Of a stretch of 64,000 nt of DNA, positions 31,584-40,661 are shown piece after piece; position 1 is the first letter of the stretch; each line of letters begins with the position of its first letter. The DNA is from Streptomyces termitum. GTDB lineage: Bacteria > Actinomycetota > Actinomycetes > Streptomycetales > Streptomycetaceae. The stretch lies in the NCBI RefSeq assembly GCF_014650175.1, contig NZ_BMUL01000018.1:1-64000 (forward strand). The letters are read 5' to 3'. Made by a program: the position numbers and the translations under genes. The notes under the pieces were generated by a model. The model ran no database searches and had not been told where the DNA came from. It saw nothing but the letters and a program-made list of their open reading frames with translations.

Positions 31584-32950
31584 TGCGCGAGCTCGTGGTC
31601 GAGGCGGACGGCGGCTCCCGGGGCAATCCCGGGCCCGCCGGTTACGGGGCCGTCGTCCTGGACCCGGCCACGGGCGAGACGCTCGCGGAGGCCGCCGAGT
31701 ACATCGGCGTCGCCACCAACAACGTCGCCGAGTACAAGGGCCTCATCGCGGGCCTCCGCGCCGTCGCGGCCCTGGAGCCCGACGCCGCCGTCCGGGTCAG
31801 GATGGACTCCAAGCTCGTCGTCGAGCAGATGTCGGGCCGCTGGAAGATCAAGCACCCGGACATGAAGCCCCTGGCGGCGGAGGCGGCCCGGGTCCTCCCG
31901 GCCGGCCGGGTCCGGTACGAGTGGATCCCCCGCGAGCGCAACAAGCACGCGGACCGGCTGGCCAACGAGGCGATGGACGCGGGCAAGCGCGGCGAGCGGT
32001 GGACCCCGTCCGCCCGCGACGCCTCGGCGGCCCGCCGCGCGGCCGCCCCGCCCCCGTCGGGCCCGCCCGGCGACGCGGCGGCGGGCGCGGCCCGCGCCCG
32101 CGTGGCCCTCACGAACACCCCGACGGGGGGCCTCCCCGCGACCGGCCTTCCGGCGGCGGACCTTTCCCCTGCCGCAGCACCGGCCCCTTCTTCGGTGCCG
32201 GTCCCGGACACCTTGTGGCCGGTCGAGGCGGACACGGCCCCGGACCCGGGCGTGGCCCCGGATCCGGCGGAGTCCGCCGACCCGGTGCCGGACCCGGCTC
32301 CGGCGGGGCCCGCGCCCGATCTGTCCGCGCCCGCGACCTTCGTGCTGCTGCGGCACGGGGAGACCGCGCTCACGCCCGAGAAGCGGTTCTCGGGGAGCGG
32401 GGGGAGCGACCCCGGGCTGTCCGAGGCCGGCCGCCGCCAGGCCGCCGCCGTCGCCGACGCGCTCGCCGCGCGCGGCACGATCCGGTACGTCGTCAGCTCG
32501 CCGCTGCTCCGCTGCCGCCAGACCGCCGAGACCGTCGCCGCCCGCCTCGGGCTCGACGTCGCCGTCGAGCCCGGACTCCGCGAGACCGACTTCGGCGCCT
32601 GGGAGGGCCTCACCTTCGCGGAGGTCCGCGAGCGCCACCCCGAGGACCTCGACGCCTGGCTCGCCTCCCCGAAGGCCGCGCCCACCGGCGGCGGCGAGAG
32701 CTTCGCGGCCGTCACCCGCCGGGTCGCCGCCGCCCGCGACCGGCTGGCCGCCGCCCACGCGGGCCGGACGGTGCTGCTCGTCAGCCACGTCACCCCCATC
32801 AAGACCCTGGTCCGGCTGGCGCTCGGCGCCCCGCCGGAGTCGCTGTTCAAGATGGACCTGTCGGCCGCGTCGCTGTCGGCCGTCGCCTACTACTCCGACG
32901 GCAACGCCTCCGTACGCCTCCTCAACGACACCTCGCACCTGCGCAGATAG
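31583..32950 (+). CDS. Bifunctional RNase H / acid phosphatase
   Basis: The 455-residue protein has an N-terminal type I RNase H (VEADGGSRGNPGPAGYG with the first Asp, NNVAEYKGL with Glu, RMDSKLV with Asp) and, after a ~110-residue Pro/Ala linker, a histidine phosphatase domain (LLRHGETALT with the phospho-His, SHVTPIKTL with the second His). This matches the Rv2228c type of fused RNase H/CobC protein, which removes RNA-DNA hybrids and has phosphatase activity on alpha-ribazole phosphate. The ATG overlaps the preceding TAA (TAATG). Confidence 0.92.
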   Translation: MRELVVEADGGSRGNPGPAGYGAVVLDPATGETLAEAAEYIGVATNNVAEYKGLIAGLRAVAALEPDAAVRVRMDSKLVVEQMSGRWKIKHPDMKPLAAEAARVLPAGRVRYEWIPRERNKHADRLANEAMDAGKRGERWTPSARDASAARRAAAPPPSGPPGDAAAGAARARVALTNTPTGGLPATGLPAADLSPAAAPAPSSVPVPDTLWPVEADTAPDPGVAPDPAESADPVPDPAPAGPAPDLSAPATFVLLRHGETALTPEKRFSGSGGSDPGLSEAGRRQAAAVADALAARGTIRYVVSSPLLRCRQTAETVAARLGLDVAVEPGLRETDFGAWEGLTFAEVRERHPEDLDAWLASPKAAPTGGGESFAAVTRRVAAARDRLAAAHAGRTVLLVSHVTPIKTLVRLALGAPPESLFKMDLSAASLSAVAYYSDGNASVRLLNDTSHLRR

Positions 32951-33024
32951 CCGCCCCGGGGAAAACGGTGGTGGCCCCGAGGGACCAGCCCCGCGTACGC
33001 CCGGAGGGGCCTTCCGGACAGGCC

Positions 33025-33660
33025 CTAGCCCCGGAGCGCCGCCGCCTGCCGGGCCAGGGACTCGATGCGGGGCCAGTCGCGGGTGGCGAGGGCGTCCGGG
33101 GGGAGCATCCAGGTGCCGCCGACGCAGGCCACGTTCGGCAGGGCGAGGTAGGCGGGGGCCGAGGCCGCCGAGACGCCGCCGGTCGGGCAGAAGCGGGCCT
33201 GCGGCAGCGGGCCCGCCAGGGACTTCAGGTAGGGGACCCCGCCCGCCGCCTCCGCCGGGAAGAACTTCATCTCCGTGACGCCCTCCTCCAGCAGGCCCAG
33301 CACCTCGGAAGCGGTCGAGACGCCCGGCAGGAACGGCACGCCCGTCTCCCGCAGCGCCCCGAGCAGCCGCGCCGAGCAGCCGGGGCTCACCAGGAACCGG
33401 GCCCCGGCCCGTACCGCGTCCACGGCACCGGCCGCCGACACGACGGTGCCCGCGCCGACCACCGCCTCCGGGACCTCGGCGGCGACCGCCCGCACGGCGT
33501 CGAGCGCGGCCGGGGTGCGCAGGGTGATCTCGATCAGCGGCAGTCCGCCCGCGACCAGGGCGCGGGCCAGCGGCACCGCGTCGGCGGCGTCCTCGACCAC
33601 GACCACGGGGACGACGGGGGAGTGCGGGGCGAGCGCGAAGGGACCGGGGATGCTGGGCAT
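33025..33660 (-). CDS. eda: KDPG / KHG aldolase
   Basis: The 211-residue class I aldolase shows LIEITLRTPAALDAVRAVA with the active-site Glu, VVGAGTVVSAAGAVDAVRAG, and the Schiff-base Lys in EMKFFPAEAAGGVPYLKSL, then CPTGGVS and VGGTWM. It splits 2-keto-3-deoxy-6-phosphogluconate to pyruvate and glyceraldehyde-3-phosphate. No Entner-Doudoroff partner gene is next to it, so it may serve sugar-acid breakdown. Confidence 0.92.
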   Translation of the reverse strand: MPSIPGPFALAPHSPVVPVVVVEDAADAVPLARALVAGGLPLIEITLRTPAALDAVRAVAAEVPEAVVGAGTVVSAAGAVDAVRAGARFLVSPGCSARLLGALRETGVPFLPGVSTASEVLGLLEEGVTEMKFFPAEAAGGVPYLKSLAGPLPQARFCPTGGVSAASAPAYLALPNVACVGGTWMLPPDALATRDWPRIESLARQAAALRG

Positions 33661-33723
33661 GACCTCATCCTGCCCAGCACCCGCAATCTCCGCAACGACC
33701 GTTGCGCACCGCGCAACGCGAGG

Positions 33724-34491
33724 TCAGTGGATCTCGTCCACCAGCACGTCCAGCGCCCCCGCCTTCGCGCCCGTCTCCACCACGTACCCCAGGTCCCGCA
33801 GCGCCGTCACCAGCTCCTCCGGGGTGCCCGGCGCCGCGCCCGCCTCCAGCAGGCTCCGTACGATCCGGCCCTTCGTCGCCTTGTTGAAGTGGCTGACCAC
33901 CTTCCGGGTCGGCGCGTGCAGCACCCGCACCGTCGCGGTCCGCGCCGCCACCTCGCCCTTCGGCTTCCACGCGCTCGCGTACGCCGACGAGCGCAGGTCC
34001 AGCACCAGCCCGTCCCCGGCCGCCTCCGGCAGCACCGGGGCCATCGCGCCCCGCCAGTGCGCCCCCAGCGCGCCGAGCCCCGGCAGCTTCACCCCCATCG
34101 AGCAGCGGTACGACGGGATGCGGTCGGTCACCCGCACCGCGCCCCACAGCCCCGAGAAGACCAGCAGCCAGGACCCGGCCCGCTCCCGCGCCGCCGCGTC
34201 CAGCGTGGCCAGCCCCAGCGCGTCGTACAGCACCCCGGTGTAGATCTCCCCGGCCGGCCGCGCCCCGGCCGTCCGCAGCTCCGCGTTCTTCGCGACCTCG
34301 CCGCGCAGCCCCTCGCTCAGCCCGAGGACCTCGCGCGCCCGCTCCTCGTCGGCGACGCACAGCTCGACCAACTCGTCGAGGACCGCCGCCCGCGCCGCCG
34401 CGAGCCCCGGCAGCACCAGCGACTCGGGCTTGAGCGGGGCCCCGTGCCCCGAGGCGGCCTTTCCTTCGGAGGGCGGCAGCAGGACGAGCAC
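33724..34491 (-). CDS. yaaA: Peroxide stress protein YaaA
   Basis: The 255-residue protein begins VLVLLPPSEGKA and contains YTGVLYDALGL, FSGLWGAVRVTDRIPSYRCS, and FNKATKGRIVR, hallmarks of the YaaA/DUF328 family, which limits intracellular iron during peroxide stress. GTG 34491 follows AGGAGA. It ends 63 bases beyond the aldolase start, on the same strand. Confidence 0.92.
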   Translation of the reverse strand: MLVLLPPSEGKAASGHGAPLKPESLVLPGLAAARAAVLDELVELCVADEERAREVLGLSEGLRGEVAKNAELRTAGARPAGEIYTGVLYDALGLATLDAAARERAGSWLLVFSGLWGAVRVTDRIPSYRCSMGVKLPGLGALGAHWRGAMAPVLPEAAGDGLVLDLRSSAYASAWKPKGEVAARTATVRVLHAPTRKVVSHFNKATKGRIVRSLLEAGAAPGTPEELVTALRDLGYVVETGAKAGALDVLVDEIH

Positions 34492-34736
34492 GGTGGTTCT
34501 CCTTCGTACGTACGGGAACGGGGATGCGGCCCCGACAGGCCAGCGTACGAGGTCCCCCACCCGAGCCGTACGCCCCACGACCCCACCGGCCCCGTCCCGC
34601 ACCCGCACACCCCCACCCCACCCGTACGCCCCACACTCCCCACCGGCCTCCTCCCCACCGGCCTCCTGCCCCCCACCAACCTCCTCCCCCCACCCCACGA
34701 CATGCCGCCCCCGCCCCCCGGCCCTACGCTCGGTCC

Positions 34737-36185
34737 ATGCCCCGCCGCCACATCCACGTGACCGGCGCAGCCGAGGCTCCGCTGCGGGCCGCCCTGCGCG
34801 CACTGCGTACCGAACTCGCGGTCCCCGAGGGCTTCCCGCCCGCCGTGCTCGCCGAGGCCGAGGCCGCCGCGAAGAACCCGCGCCTGCCCGCGTACGACGC
34901 CACCGACCTGCCGTTCCTCACCATCGACCCGCCCGCCTCCACCGACCTCGACCAGGCCATGCACCTGGCCCGGCGGGCCGACGGCGGCTACCGCGTCCAC
35001 TACGCCATCGCCGACACCGCCGCCTTCGTGGCGCCCGGCGGGGCGATCGACGCCGAGGCCCACCGGCGGGTCCTCACCCTCTACTTCCCCGACGGCAGGG
35101 TCCCCCTCCACCCGCCGGTCCTCTCCGAGGGCGCCGCCAGCCTGCTGCCCGGCGAGCCCCGGCCCGCGCTGCTGTGGCGGATCGACCTCGACGCCGAGGG
35201 CCGCCGGGTCGCCACCGACCTGCGCCGCGCCCTGGTCCGCAGCCGCGCCAGACTCGACTACGCGGGCGTCCAGCGGCTCATCGACTCCGGCACCGCCGAG
35301 GAACCCCTCGCCCTCCTCCGCGACATCGGCCGGCTCCGCGAGGAGCGCGAGGTCGAACGCGGCGGGATCTCCCTCGACGTCCCCGAACAGGAGATCGTCG
35401 AGGTCCCCGGCGACCACGGCTACTCCCTCGCCTACCGGGCGCCCGTCCCCGCCGAGAGCTGGAACGCGCAGATCTCCCTCCTCACCGGCATGGCCGCCGC
35501 CGACCTCATGACCGCCGCCGGCACCGGCATCCTGCGCACCCTGCCGACCGCCCCCGACGGGGCCGTCGCCCGGCTGCGCCGCTCCGCCGAGGCGCTCGGC
35601 GTCGACTGGCCGCACCACGTGCCGTACGCGGAGGTGGTCAGGAACGCCGACCCCGCCGACCCGCGCCAGGCCGCCTTCCTCCAGGAGTGCACCACCCTGC
35701 TGCGCGGCGCCGGATACACCGTCTTCACCGACGGGCGGCTGCCCGACCCGGCGGTGCACGCGGCCGTCGCCGACGAGTACACCCACTGCACGGCCCCGCT
35801 GCGCCGCCTCGTCGACCGGTACGCGGGCGAACTGTGCGTGGCGGCCGTCGCCGGGAACGAGCCGCCCGCATGGGTCCGGGCCGCCCTGCCCGCCCTCCCC
35901 GACGAGATGGCCGCCGGCTCGCGCCGCGCCAACGCCGTCGAGCGCGAGTCCGTCGACATCGTCGAGGCGGCCCTGCTCGCCGACCGGGTCGGCGAACTCT
36001 TCGACGCGTACGTCATCGACGTCAAGGAACGCGAACCGTCCACCGGCACCGTCCACCTCGACGACCCGGCGGTCGTCGCCCGCGTCCAGGGCGGTACGGC
36101 CCCGCTGCCGCTGGGCTCCTGGCTGCGGGTCAGGCTCGCGGAAGCCGATCCGGGCAGGGCGAAGGTGCTGTTCGCGCCCGCGTGA
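34737..36185 (+). CDS. RNB-domain (RNase II family) ribonuclease
   Basis: The 482-residue protein carries an RNB catalytic domain: FLTIDPPASTDLDQAMHL holds the metal-binding Asp residues, HYAIADTAAFV follows, and YTHCTAPLRRLVDRYA is the RNA-binding motif near the C-terminus. It lacks the cold-shock and S1 domains of RNase II/R and is a short actinobacterial form. A TACGCT -10-like hexamer lies only 7 bases before ATG 34737 and there is no ribosome site, so the message may be leaderless. Upstream 34550-34735 is a C-rich tract. Its 3' end overlaps the convergent membrane-protein gene by 56 bases. Confidence 0.9.
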   Translation: MPRRHIHVTGAAEAPLRAALRALRTELAVPEGFPPAVLAEAEAAAKNPRLPAYDATDLPFLTIDPPASTDLDQAMHLARRADGGYRVHYAIADTAAFVAPGGAIDAEAHRRVLTLYFPDGRVPLHPPVLSEGAASLLPGEPRPALLWRIDLDAEGRRVATDLRRALVRSRARLDYAGVQRLIDSGTAEEPLALLRDIGRLREEREVERGGISLDVPEQEIVEVPGDHGYSLAYRAPVPAESWNAQISLLTGMAAADLMTAAGTGILRTLPTAPDGAVARLRRSAEALGVDWPHHVPYAEVVRNADPADPRQAAFLQECTTLLRGAGYTVFTDGRLPDPAVHAAVADEYTHCTAPLRRLVDRYAGELCVAAVAGNEPPAWVRAALPALPDEMAAGSRRANAVERESVDIVEAALLADRVGELFDAYVIDVKEREPSTGTVHLDDPAVVARVQGGTAPLPLGSWLRVRLAEADPGRAKVLFAPA

Positions 36186-36972
36186 CGGCGTCCCGCACGG
36201 CCCGGTGCAGCGCGTCGGGATCGTCGGCGTGCAGCCGCACGACCCCCACCCGCCGCACCTTCCCCAGCAGCCCCGCCACCCCCACCGGCTCCGTCAGCTC
36301 CAGCGTCACCGAGGTCTGCGAACCGACCGCCAGATCCAGCTCCCCGTCCCGCCGCTCGTGCGTGAACCGGTTCTCGCGCCGCACCGCCCCGACCCGGTCC
36401 AGCGGGATCCGCACGTCCACATGGGCGGCCTGCCGCACCCGCAGCACCCCGCCGGCCAGCACGTGCGGCCGGGTCGCGGAGGCGGCGTGCAGCCCGAGGA
36501 CGAAGAGGACGGTGTAGACGTCGAGGACGAGCACCACGGCGTGCACCGCCGGCCACCGCGCGAGCAGCCACGCCATCCCGGCGGTCTCCACCAGGCACAC
36601 GAACGCGAAGCCGTACATCAGGGCGGCCTGGTCCCGGGCGTGCGGGAAGACCCCGTCGGCCCCCGCGACCCCGTGCGGCCGCCGCCCCGCCCACCGCGCC
36701 AGGCTCACCAGCAACCGCACCTCGTGCCCCACCAGCCGCAGCACCTTCTCCGGTACGAGCTCCGCCAGCGCCTCCCGCCGGGAGAGCCCGCGCCGCCGCA
36801 GCCGGAGCCACACGACCGCCTCGGCGGCGAGCAGCGCCGCCACCACCAGCTCCCCGCCCGCCAGGACGGGCCCCGGTATCCGCACCCCGCAGAGCAGCAG
36901 CACCAGGACCACGACCTCCACGGGCAGCAGCGCGTACGCGACCCCGCGCAGCGCCCGCTCACTCCTCCGCAT
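36130..36972 (-). CDS. Membrane protein of unknown function
   Basis: The 280-residue protein has hydrophobic segments at ~10-33, ~36-55, ~115-135 and ~140-163 and a C-terminal cytoplasmic beta-rich domain (VDVRIPLDRVGAVRRENRFT, VTLELTEPVGVAGLL) like PH/bPH2-type domains of bacterial membrane proteins. It overlaps the MerR gene by 14 bases and is probably controlled by it. No family was assigned. Confidence 0.8.
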   Translation of the reverse strand: MRRSERALRGVAYALLPVEVVVLVLLLCGVRIPGPVLAGGELVVAALLAAEAVVWLRLRRRGLSRREALAELVPEKVLRLVGHEVRLLVSLARWAGRRPHGVAGADGVFPHARDQAALMYGFAFVCLVETAGMAWLLARWPAVHAVVLVLDVYTVLFVLGLHAASATRPHVLAGGVLRVRQAAHVDVRIPLDRVGAVRRENRFTHERRDGELDLAVGSQTSVTLELTEPVGVAGLLGKVRRVGVVRLHADDPDALHRAVRDAVTRARTAPSPCPDRLPRA

Positions 36973-37723
36973 CCCCCACTCCCTCCCGTGTCCGCTCCAT
37001 CGCCCGCCGCACGGCCGCCTCCTGGGCGGGCGCGAGCTCGCCGAAGAGCACGTCGGCGAGGCCGCCCGAACCCGCCTCCGGCAGCGCGAACCCGCCGATC
37101 CCCGGCGGCAGCAGCCGCGCGAGGGCCCGCGCGGCGGCCTTCACCCGGGGATCGTCCGGCGCCGCGTCCACGAGCGCGTCCAGCAGCCCGTACACGTGCC
37201 CGGCGTCCCCGGCGACCTCGTGCATCAGCCCCATCAGCCGGGCCCGCTCCCCGTCCGGCACGACCGCGTCGAGCAGGGTGAGGATCTCCCGGTCCTTCGC
37301 CGCCGTCGGGGACTTCGCCAGCCCCTCCGTCCCGTCCAGCCCGGCGAGCAGCCCGGCCAGCTCCGGCGAGACCGGCCCCCCGTCGGCGAGCCGCCCGGCC
37401 CGCGCCTCCCCGAGCAGCCCCGCGAGCCGCTCCCGCCGCCCCCGCAGCACGGCCTCCTGCCGGGCGAGGTCGGCGTCCAGCTCCTCCAGCACCTCCACCA
37501 GCTCCCGGCCCGCCTCCTCCGCGAGCACGTCCCGCACCTCGTCGAGGCCGAGCCCCAGCTCGGTCAGCCGCCGGATCCGGGCCAGCAGCACGGCGTCCCG
37601 GACCCCGTAGACCCGGTACCCGTTCGCCCGCCGCGCGGGCTCGGGCAGCAGCCCGAGGTGGTGGTAGTGCCGCACGGCCCGCGGAGTGACCCCCACGAGC
37701 GCCGCGATCTCGCCGATGCGCAT
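36959..37723 (-). CDS. MerR-family transcriptional regulator
   Basis: The 254-residue protein starts MRIGEIAALVGVTPRAVRHY then HHLGLLPEPARRANGYRVYG, a clear MerR DNA-binding domain with its wing. A coiled-coil dimerisation helix and a ~150-residue helical C-terminus follow, longer than metal-sensing MerR proteins, so a TipAS-like or protein-binding sensor is likely. No Cys metal site is visible. It lies between rnpB and the membrane-protein gene with which it overlaps. Confidence 0.9.
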   Translation of the reverse strand: MRIGEIAALVGVTPRAVRHYHHLGLLPEPARRANGYRVYGVRDAVLLARIRRLTELGLGLDEVRDVLAEEAGRELVEVLEELDADLARQEAVLRGRRERLAGLLGEARAGRLADGGPVSPELAGLLAGLDGTEGLAKSPTAAKDREILTLLDAVVPDGERARLMGLMHEVAGDAGHVYGLLDALVDAAPDDPRVKAAARALARLLPPGIGGFALPEAGSGGLADVLFGELAPAQEAAVRRAMERTREGVGDAEE

Positions 37724-37796
37724 GCCCCCAGTAGAAACCCTGACGTCGCGGCAAGGTCAAGGACGGCCGGCGGCGGCGGGTACCATGGCTCCCACG

Positions 37797-38202
37797 GCAG
37801 ACGAGCCGGGCGGGCGGCCGCGTGGAGATCCCCGGATCTCCCCGAGGAACGTCCGGGCTCCACAGAGCAGGGTGGTGGCTAACGGCCACCCGGGGTGACC
37901 CGCGGGACAGTGCCACAGAGAACAGACCGCCGGGGGCCTCGGCCCACGGTAAGGGTGAAACGGTGGTGTAAGAGACCACCAGCGCCTGAGGTGACTCAGG
38001 CGGCTAGGTAAACCCCACCCGGAGCAAGGTCAAGAGGGGACACCCCGGTGTCCCTGCGCGGACGATCGAGGGCTGCTCGCCCGAGTCCGCGGGTAGACCG
38101 CACGAGACCGGTGGCAACGCCGGTCCTAGATGGATGGCCGTCACCCCGACGACCGCGAGGTCCCGGGGCACAGAACCCGGCGTACAGCCCGACTCGTCTG
38201 CC
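37797..38202 (+). ncRNA. rnpB: RNase P RNA, type A
   Basis: The 406-base region has the universal core: GAGGAACGTCCGGGCTCC near the 5' end, AGAGACCACCAGCGCC and GGTAAACCCCACCCGGAGCA in the middle, and CACAGAACCCGGCGTACAG at the 3' end. The closing helix P1 is visible as CAGACGAG at the start against CTCGTCTG at the end. It is the catalytic RNA that removes tRNA leaders. A TACCAT -10-like hexamer is at 37781. Its last 27 bases are repeated at 44270-44296, the outer end of an island inserted right behind it. Confidence 0.96.
38176..38202 (+). repeat. Direct repeat at the rnpB 3' end (attL)
   Basis: These last 27 bases of rnpB, from CCCGGCGTACAG to CTCGTCTGCC, recur without a mismatch at 44270-44296 in the same orientation. 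That is the structure left by a site-specific integrase acting at the 3' end of a structural RNA gene. Confidence 0.88.
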
Positions 38203-38206
38203 CCTC

Positions 38207-38245
38207 AGGCCACTGCCTGCGATATCGCAGGGCAGTGGCCTTTTC
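38207..38245 (+). terminator. Intrinsic terminator behind rnpB
   Basis: AGGCCACTGCC (38207-38217) pairs with GGCAGTGGCCT (38231-38241), and the inner TGCGATATCGCA extends the stem. TTTT follows. It lies inside the island, four bases after the left repeat, so the element brings its own terminator for the RNA gene it enters. Confidence 0.9.
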
Positions 38246-38386
38246 TCGGAGAATCGTGGGCGTCGCCCCATCCCGTTTCGTACCGGCCCAAACTGGACCT
38301 CGCGGCTACGAAAGTAGCCATGAAGGTAGCCACGCTGGGTGGCTTGGTGCGGGTGTTGGCTGAGTCGGGGCCTCCGCGTTACGCGT

Positions 38387-39111
38387 CTACGCCTCGGTGT
38401 CCTCTGTTGCGGTCCCGGGACCGGTGGAATCCTGCTCGTCAAGCCAGGCTTTAATGCCGCCAGGATTCTGCGCCGGTGCGTCGAACGGGATGATCGGAAA
38501 CGGGGGCAAGGTGGACAGCAATGCCGCCATGTCAGCGGGGAGTGCGGCCACCGAGGGCTCAAGCTCCTCGATCTTGGTCAGGAGTCGCTGAAGTTCTTCA
38601 GCCATGCAACGCAGGTCCAGGCCCGCGCCGGCGACTTGGATCGTTCCCGTCTCTACGTTGATGAGGCGCATGGGGGGAGCTGGGAAGGTGGGTTCGCTAC
38701 CCGCCTGCCGCTCCTCGACGGTGGGGCGAGGCAGGCTGACGATCCACTCGTCAAGGCGCTCGTCGAAGTGCTCGCTTCCGTTACGAACTTCGCGGGCTTT
38801 CAGCGGGACGAGTCCTCCACCTCGAGAATCCTTCGTAGAAACGGACCTCGCTTCGCCCGCCACTCCAAGCCCTCGTCGGACCCTTTCGGGCTTTTTCTTG
38901 TGGCAGGCCACAGAGTCCGGGAGACCTTTCCGAGGAAGGAAAGGAAGTCCTCGAAGCAGACCCAGGCGGCTGGTGGGGCCGGCGTGGTCTGCGCAAAGCC
39001 GATCAGGGCGTCCAGGGCTGCCAGAGCGTAGCGAGTGTCGCGGGCCAGCCACGTGAGGTACACCCGCTGGGCCCACGGGTCATCGGATATGTGGTTGCTC
39101 ACGGGCGTCAT
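38387..39111 (-). pseudogene. Hypothetical gene split by a frameshift
   Basis: The frame from ATG 39111 (MTPVSNHISDDPWAQRVYLT, WLARDTRYALAALDALIGF) stops at a TGA at 38800. The downstream frame continues with LKAREVRNGSEHFDERLDEW, RPTVEERQAGSE, MRLINVETGTIQVAGAGLDL and ends at 38387. One lost C in a TCCC run near 38805-38812 would join EVEDSS to PLKAREVRN. It is thus one protein of ~240 residues, disrupted by a single base. The family is unknown. Sequencing error or programmed shifting cannot be excluded. Confidence 0.65.
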
Positions 39112-39186
39112 TGTGCCGTCGGTGATCTACCGGTTGGGAGTAGATTTCAGAGGTATGGCATGGTTCGCTACCCTTCCGCCGGGTTA

Positions 39187-39480
39187 TCAGAGCGTCGAAG
39201 GCTTTCGATGCCTGCCAGTTCCGGAGCCGAGCTTCTGCGAAGCCTCAGGTGTGGTGGCAGCCTCGGCGTGGGGGAATAGAGCGCGCCGTGCTTCCGCGAG
39301 GTTCGCCGCGAAGCCGTGCGGCTCTCAAAGGTGGCCGTTCCACCGCTGGATCGCACGGGGCGCATCGGGGTTCAGATGCGATGCTCTCGGGTTGTCACCA
39401 GTGACGAGGGGTACGGCGCGGAGCTGCCCGATCCTCGCGTCGCGGCGCTCGGCCCACTGGGAGAGCGGTTCGGCATCCAT
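39187..39480 (-). pseudogene. DUF6087-like gene with a nonsense codon (island copy)
   Basis: From ATG 39480 the frame reads PLSQWAERRDARIGQLRAVP, HLNPDAPRAIQRWNGHL, then TGA at 39325-39327, then EPHGFAANLAEARRALFPHA. The gene at 44248-44625 reads HLWEPHGFAPNLAETRRLLF at the same place, so a Trp codon TGG has become TGA. The rest of the frame stays open to 39187. It is a paralogue of the gene beside the right repeat. Confidence 0.75.
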
Positions 39481-39497
39481 GTCGGAAGGGCGGTGGG

Positions 39498-40661
39498 TCA
39501 GGTAATCCGGTGCTCCCAGCACAGGGACGGGGCCTGGTCGATCCAGTACCGGTGGGACGCTGGTGTCACGTGGAGCCGTACGGAGTCGATTTCCGGCGCC
39601 CCGGCGTCCTGCCAGGCGACGAGGGAACGCTCCACTTCCTCCCACAGGGCTACCGGCCCGCCCTGGCGTACGGTCCAGCCCTCGTCACCGACGAGGAACT
39701 CGGCGAACGACTCCCGTTCCGGATCGAACAGGTACCGCAAGGGCGAGCCGTCCCCGCCCGTCCCACGGACGAACTGAGCGCCGGGCGCCGCCAACTGGGC
39801 AAGGAAGGCGGGCATCCACTCCTCCAGGACAAGAGGAGACACCTGAGTGCGCCGCTCACTGTCCGCGTACGCGGTCCGGGCGGAGAGATCGCCAGCCACG
39901 GGGGCCACTGCCTGGGCCCGCGCCTGCATGAAGGAGGAGCGCCGGACGATCGAGCCCTCGGCGGTGCCGTCATCGCCGACGGCGAGTTTCGCGAGGCCGG
40001 TTCCCCACGGCCACGAGCCGACCGTACCGAGGACAACGCCTCCGGGCCTCGTCTGCCTGATCCACGCGTACGGGATGCGGCGGACCGCGCAGGTGGCGAT
40101 GACCCGGTCGTACGGTGCCCGGTACGGGTGGCCGAGGAGCCCGTCGCCCGTCACCGTCCACGTCGAGAAGCCGGCGGCTTCGAGAGCAGCATCCGCCCGG
40201 GTGGCCACCTGTGTGTCCACCTCGACCGTGGTGACGTTGTCCTCGCCGAGGTAGTGGCACATCAGGGCTGTGGAGTAGCCGGTGCCTGTGCCGATCTCCA
40301 GGACTCGGTGGCCCGTAGCGAGGTCCAGGGTCTCGATCATGCCGACGACGGTGGCCGGGTCGGTCGAGGAGGACGTGGGCACGCCCACGACGGGTCCGCC
40401 GGCCTGGTCGGCGGTGAGGTGGCCGTCGAGCTGGGTGGTGAGGGTGTCGACGCTGTATGCGATCTTCAGCCACTCGTCAGGGTCCGTGTCGGCGGCGGTG
40501 ACGGGCCGCCAGGTCCGCCCCTCGTCCAGGAAGACTCCCGGGCGGAGGAACCGCTCGCGGGTGACAGCCTTGACGGCCTCACGCAGCCAAGGAGATTTCA
40601 GGACGCCTTCTTTCACGAGCACGGTCGCCATACGGCGTCGCTCGGATGCCGGGTTGGTCAT
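39498..40661 (-). CDS. PIMT-like O-methyltransferase of the graspetide cluster
   Basis: The 387-residue protein has a protein-isoaspartate-methyltransferase-like core: the N-terminal AVTRERFLRPGVFLDEG, PTSSSTDPATVVGMIETLDL, SAM motif VLEIGTGTGYSTALMCHYLG and TTVEVDTQVATRADAALEAA. A ~170-residue C-terminal domain follows. This is the methyltransferase type of the ATP-grasp peptide maturase system. The homologue ThfM of fuscimiditide biosynthesis methylates an Asp so that it closes to an aspartimide, and the same reaction on the product of the ligase is likely here. ATG 40661 overlaps the ligase stop (ATGA). Confidence 0.88.
   Translation of the reverse strand: MTNPASERRRMATVLVKEGVLKSPWLREAVKAVTRERFLRPGVFLDEGRTWRPVTAADTDPDEWLKIAYSVDTLTTQLDGHLTADQAGGPVVGVPTSSSTDPATVVGMIETLDLATGHRVLEIGTGTGYSTALMCHYLGEDNVTTVEVDTQVATRADAALEAAGFSTWTVTGDGLLGHPYRAPYDRVIATCAVRRIPYAWIRQTRPGGVVLGTVGSWPWGTGLAKLAVGDDGTAEGSIVRRSSFMQARAQAVAPVAGDLSARTAYADSERRTQVSPLVLEEWMPAFLAQLAAPGAQFVRGTGGDGSPLRYLFDPERESFAEFLVGDEGWTVRQGGPVALWEEVERSLVAWQDAGAPEIDSVRLHVTPASHRYWIDQAPSLCWEHRIT

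Noticed and set aside
33012..33029. TTCCGGACAGGCCCTAG resembling the terminal repeat at 15799
   Set aside because: Only a partial match, no partner repeat nearby, and it contains the stop codon of eda; probably chance or a very old remnant.
36130..36185. 56-bp overlap of convergent RNB and membrane-protein genes as a sign of a wrong frame
   Set aside because: Both C-termini look normal and short convergent overlaps are common in dense genomes.
37996..38562. Minus-strand frame of 188 codons over rnpB
   Set aside because: It covers the conserved RNase P RNA and the rnpB terminator; no protein features.
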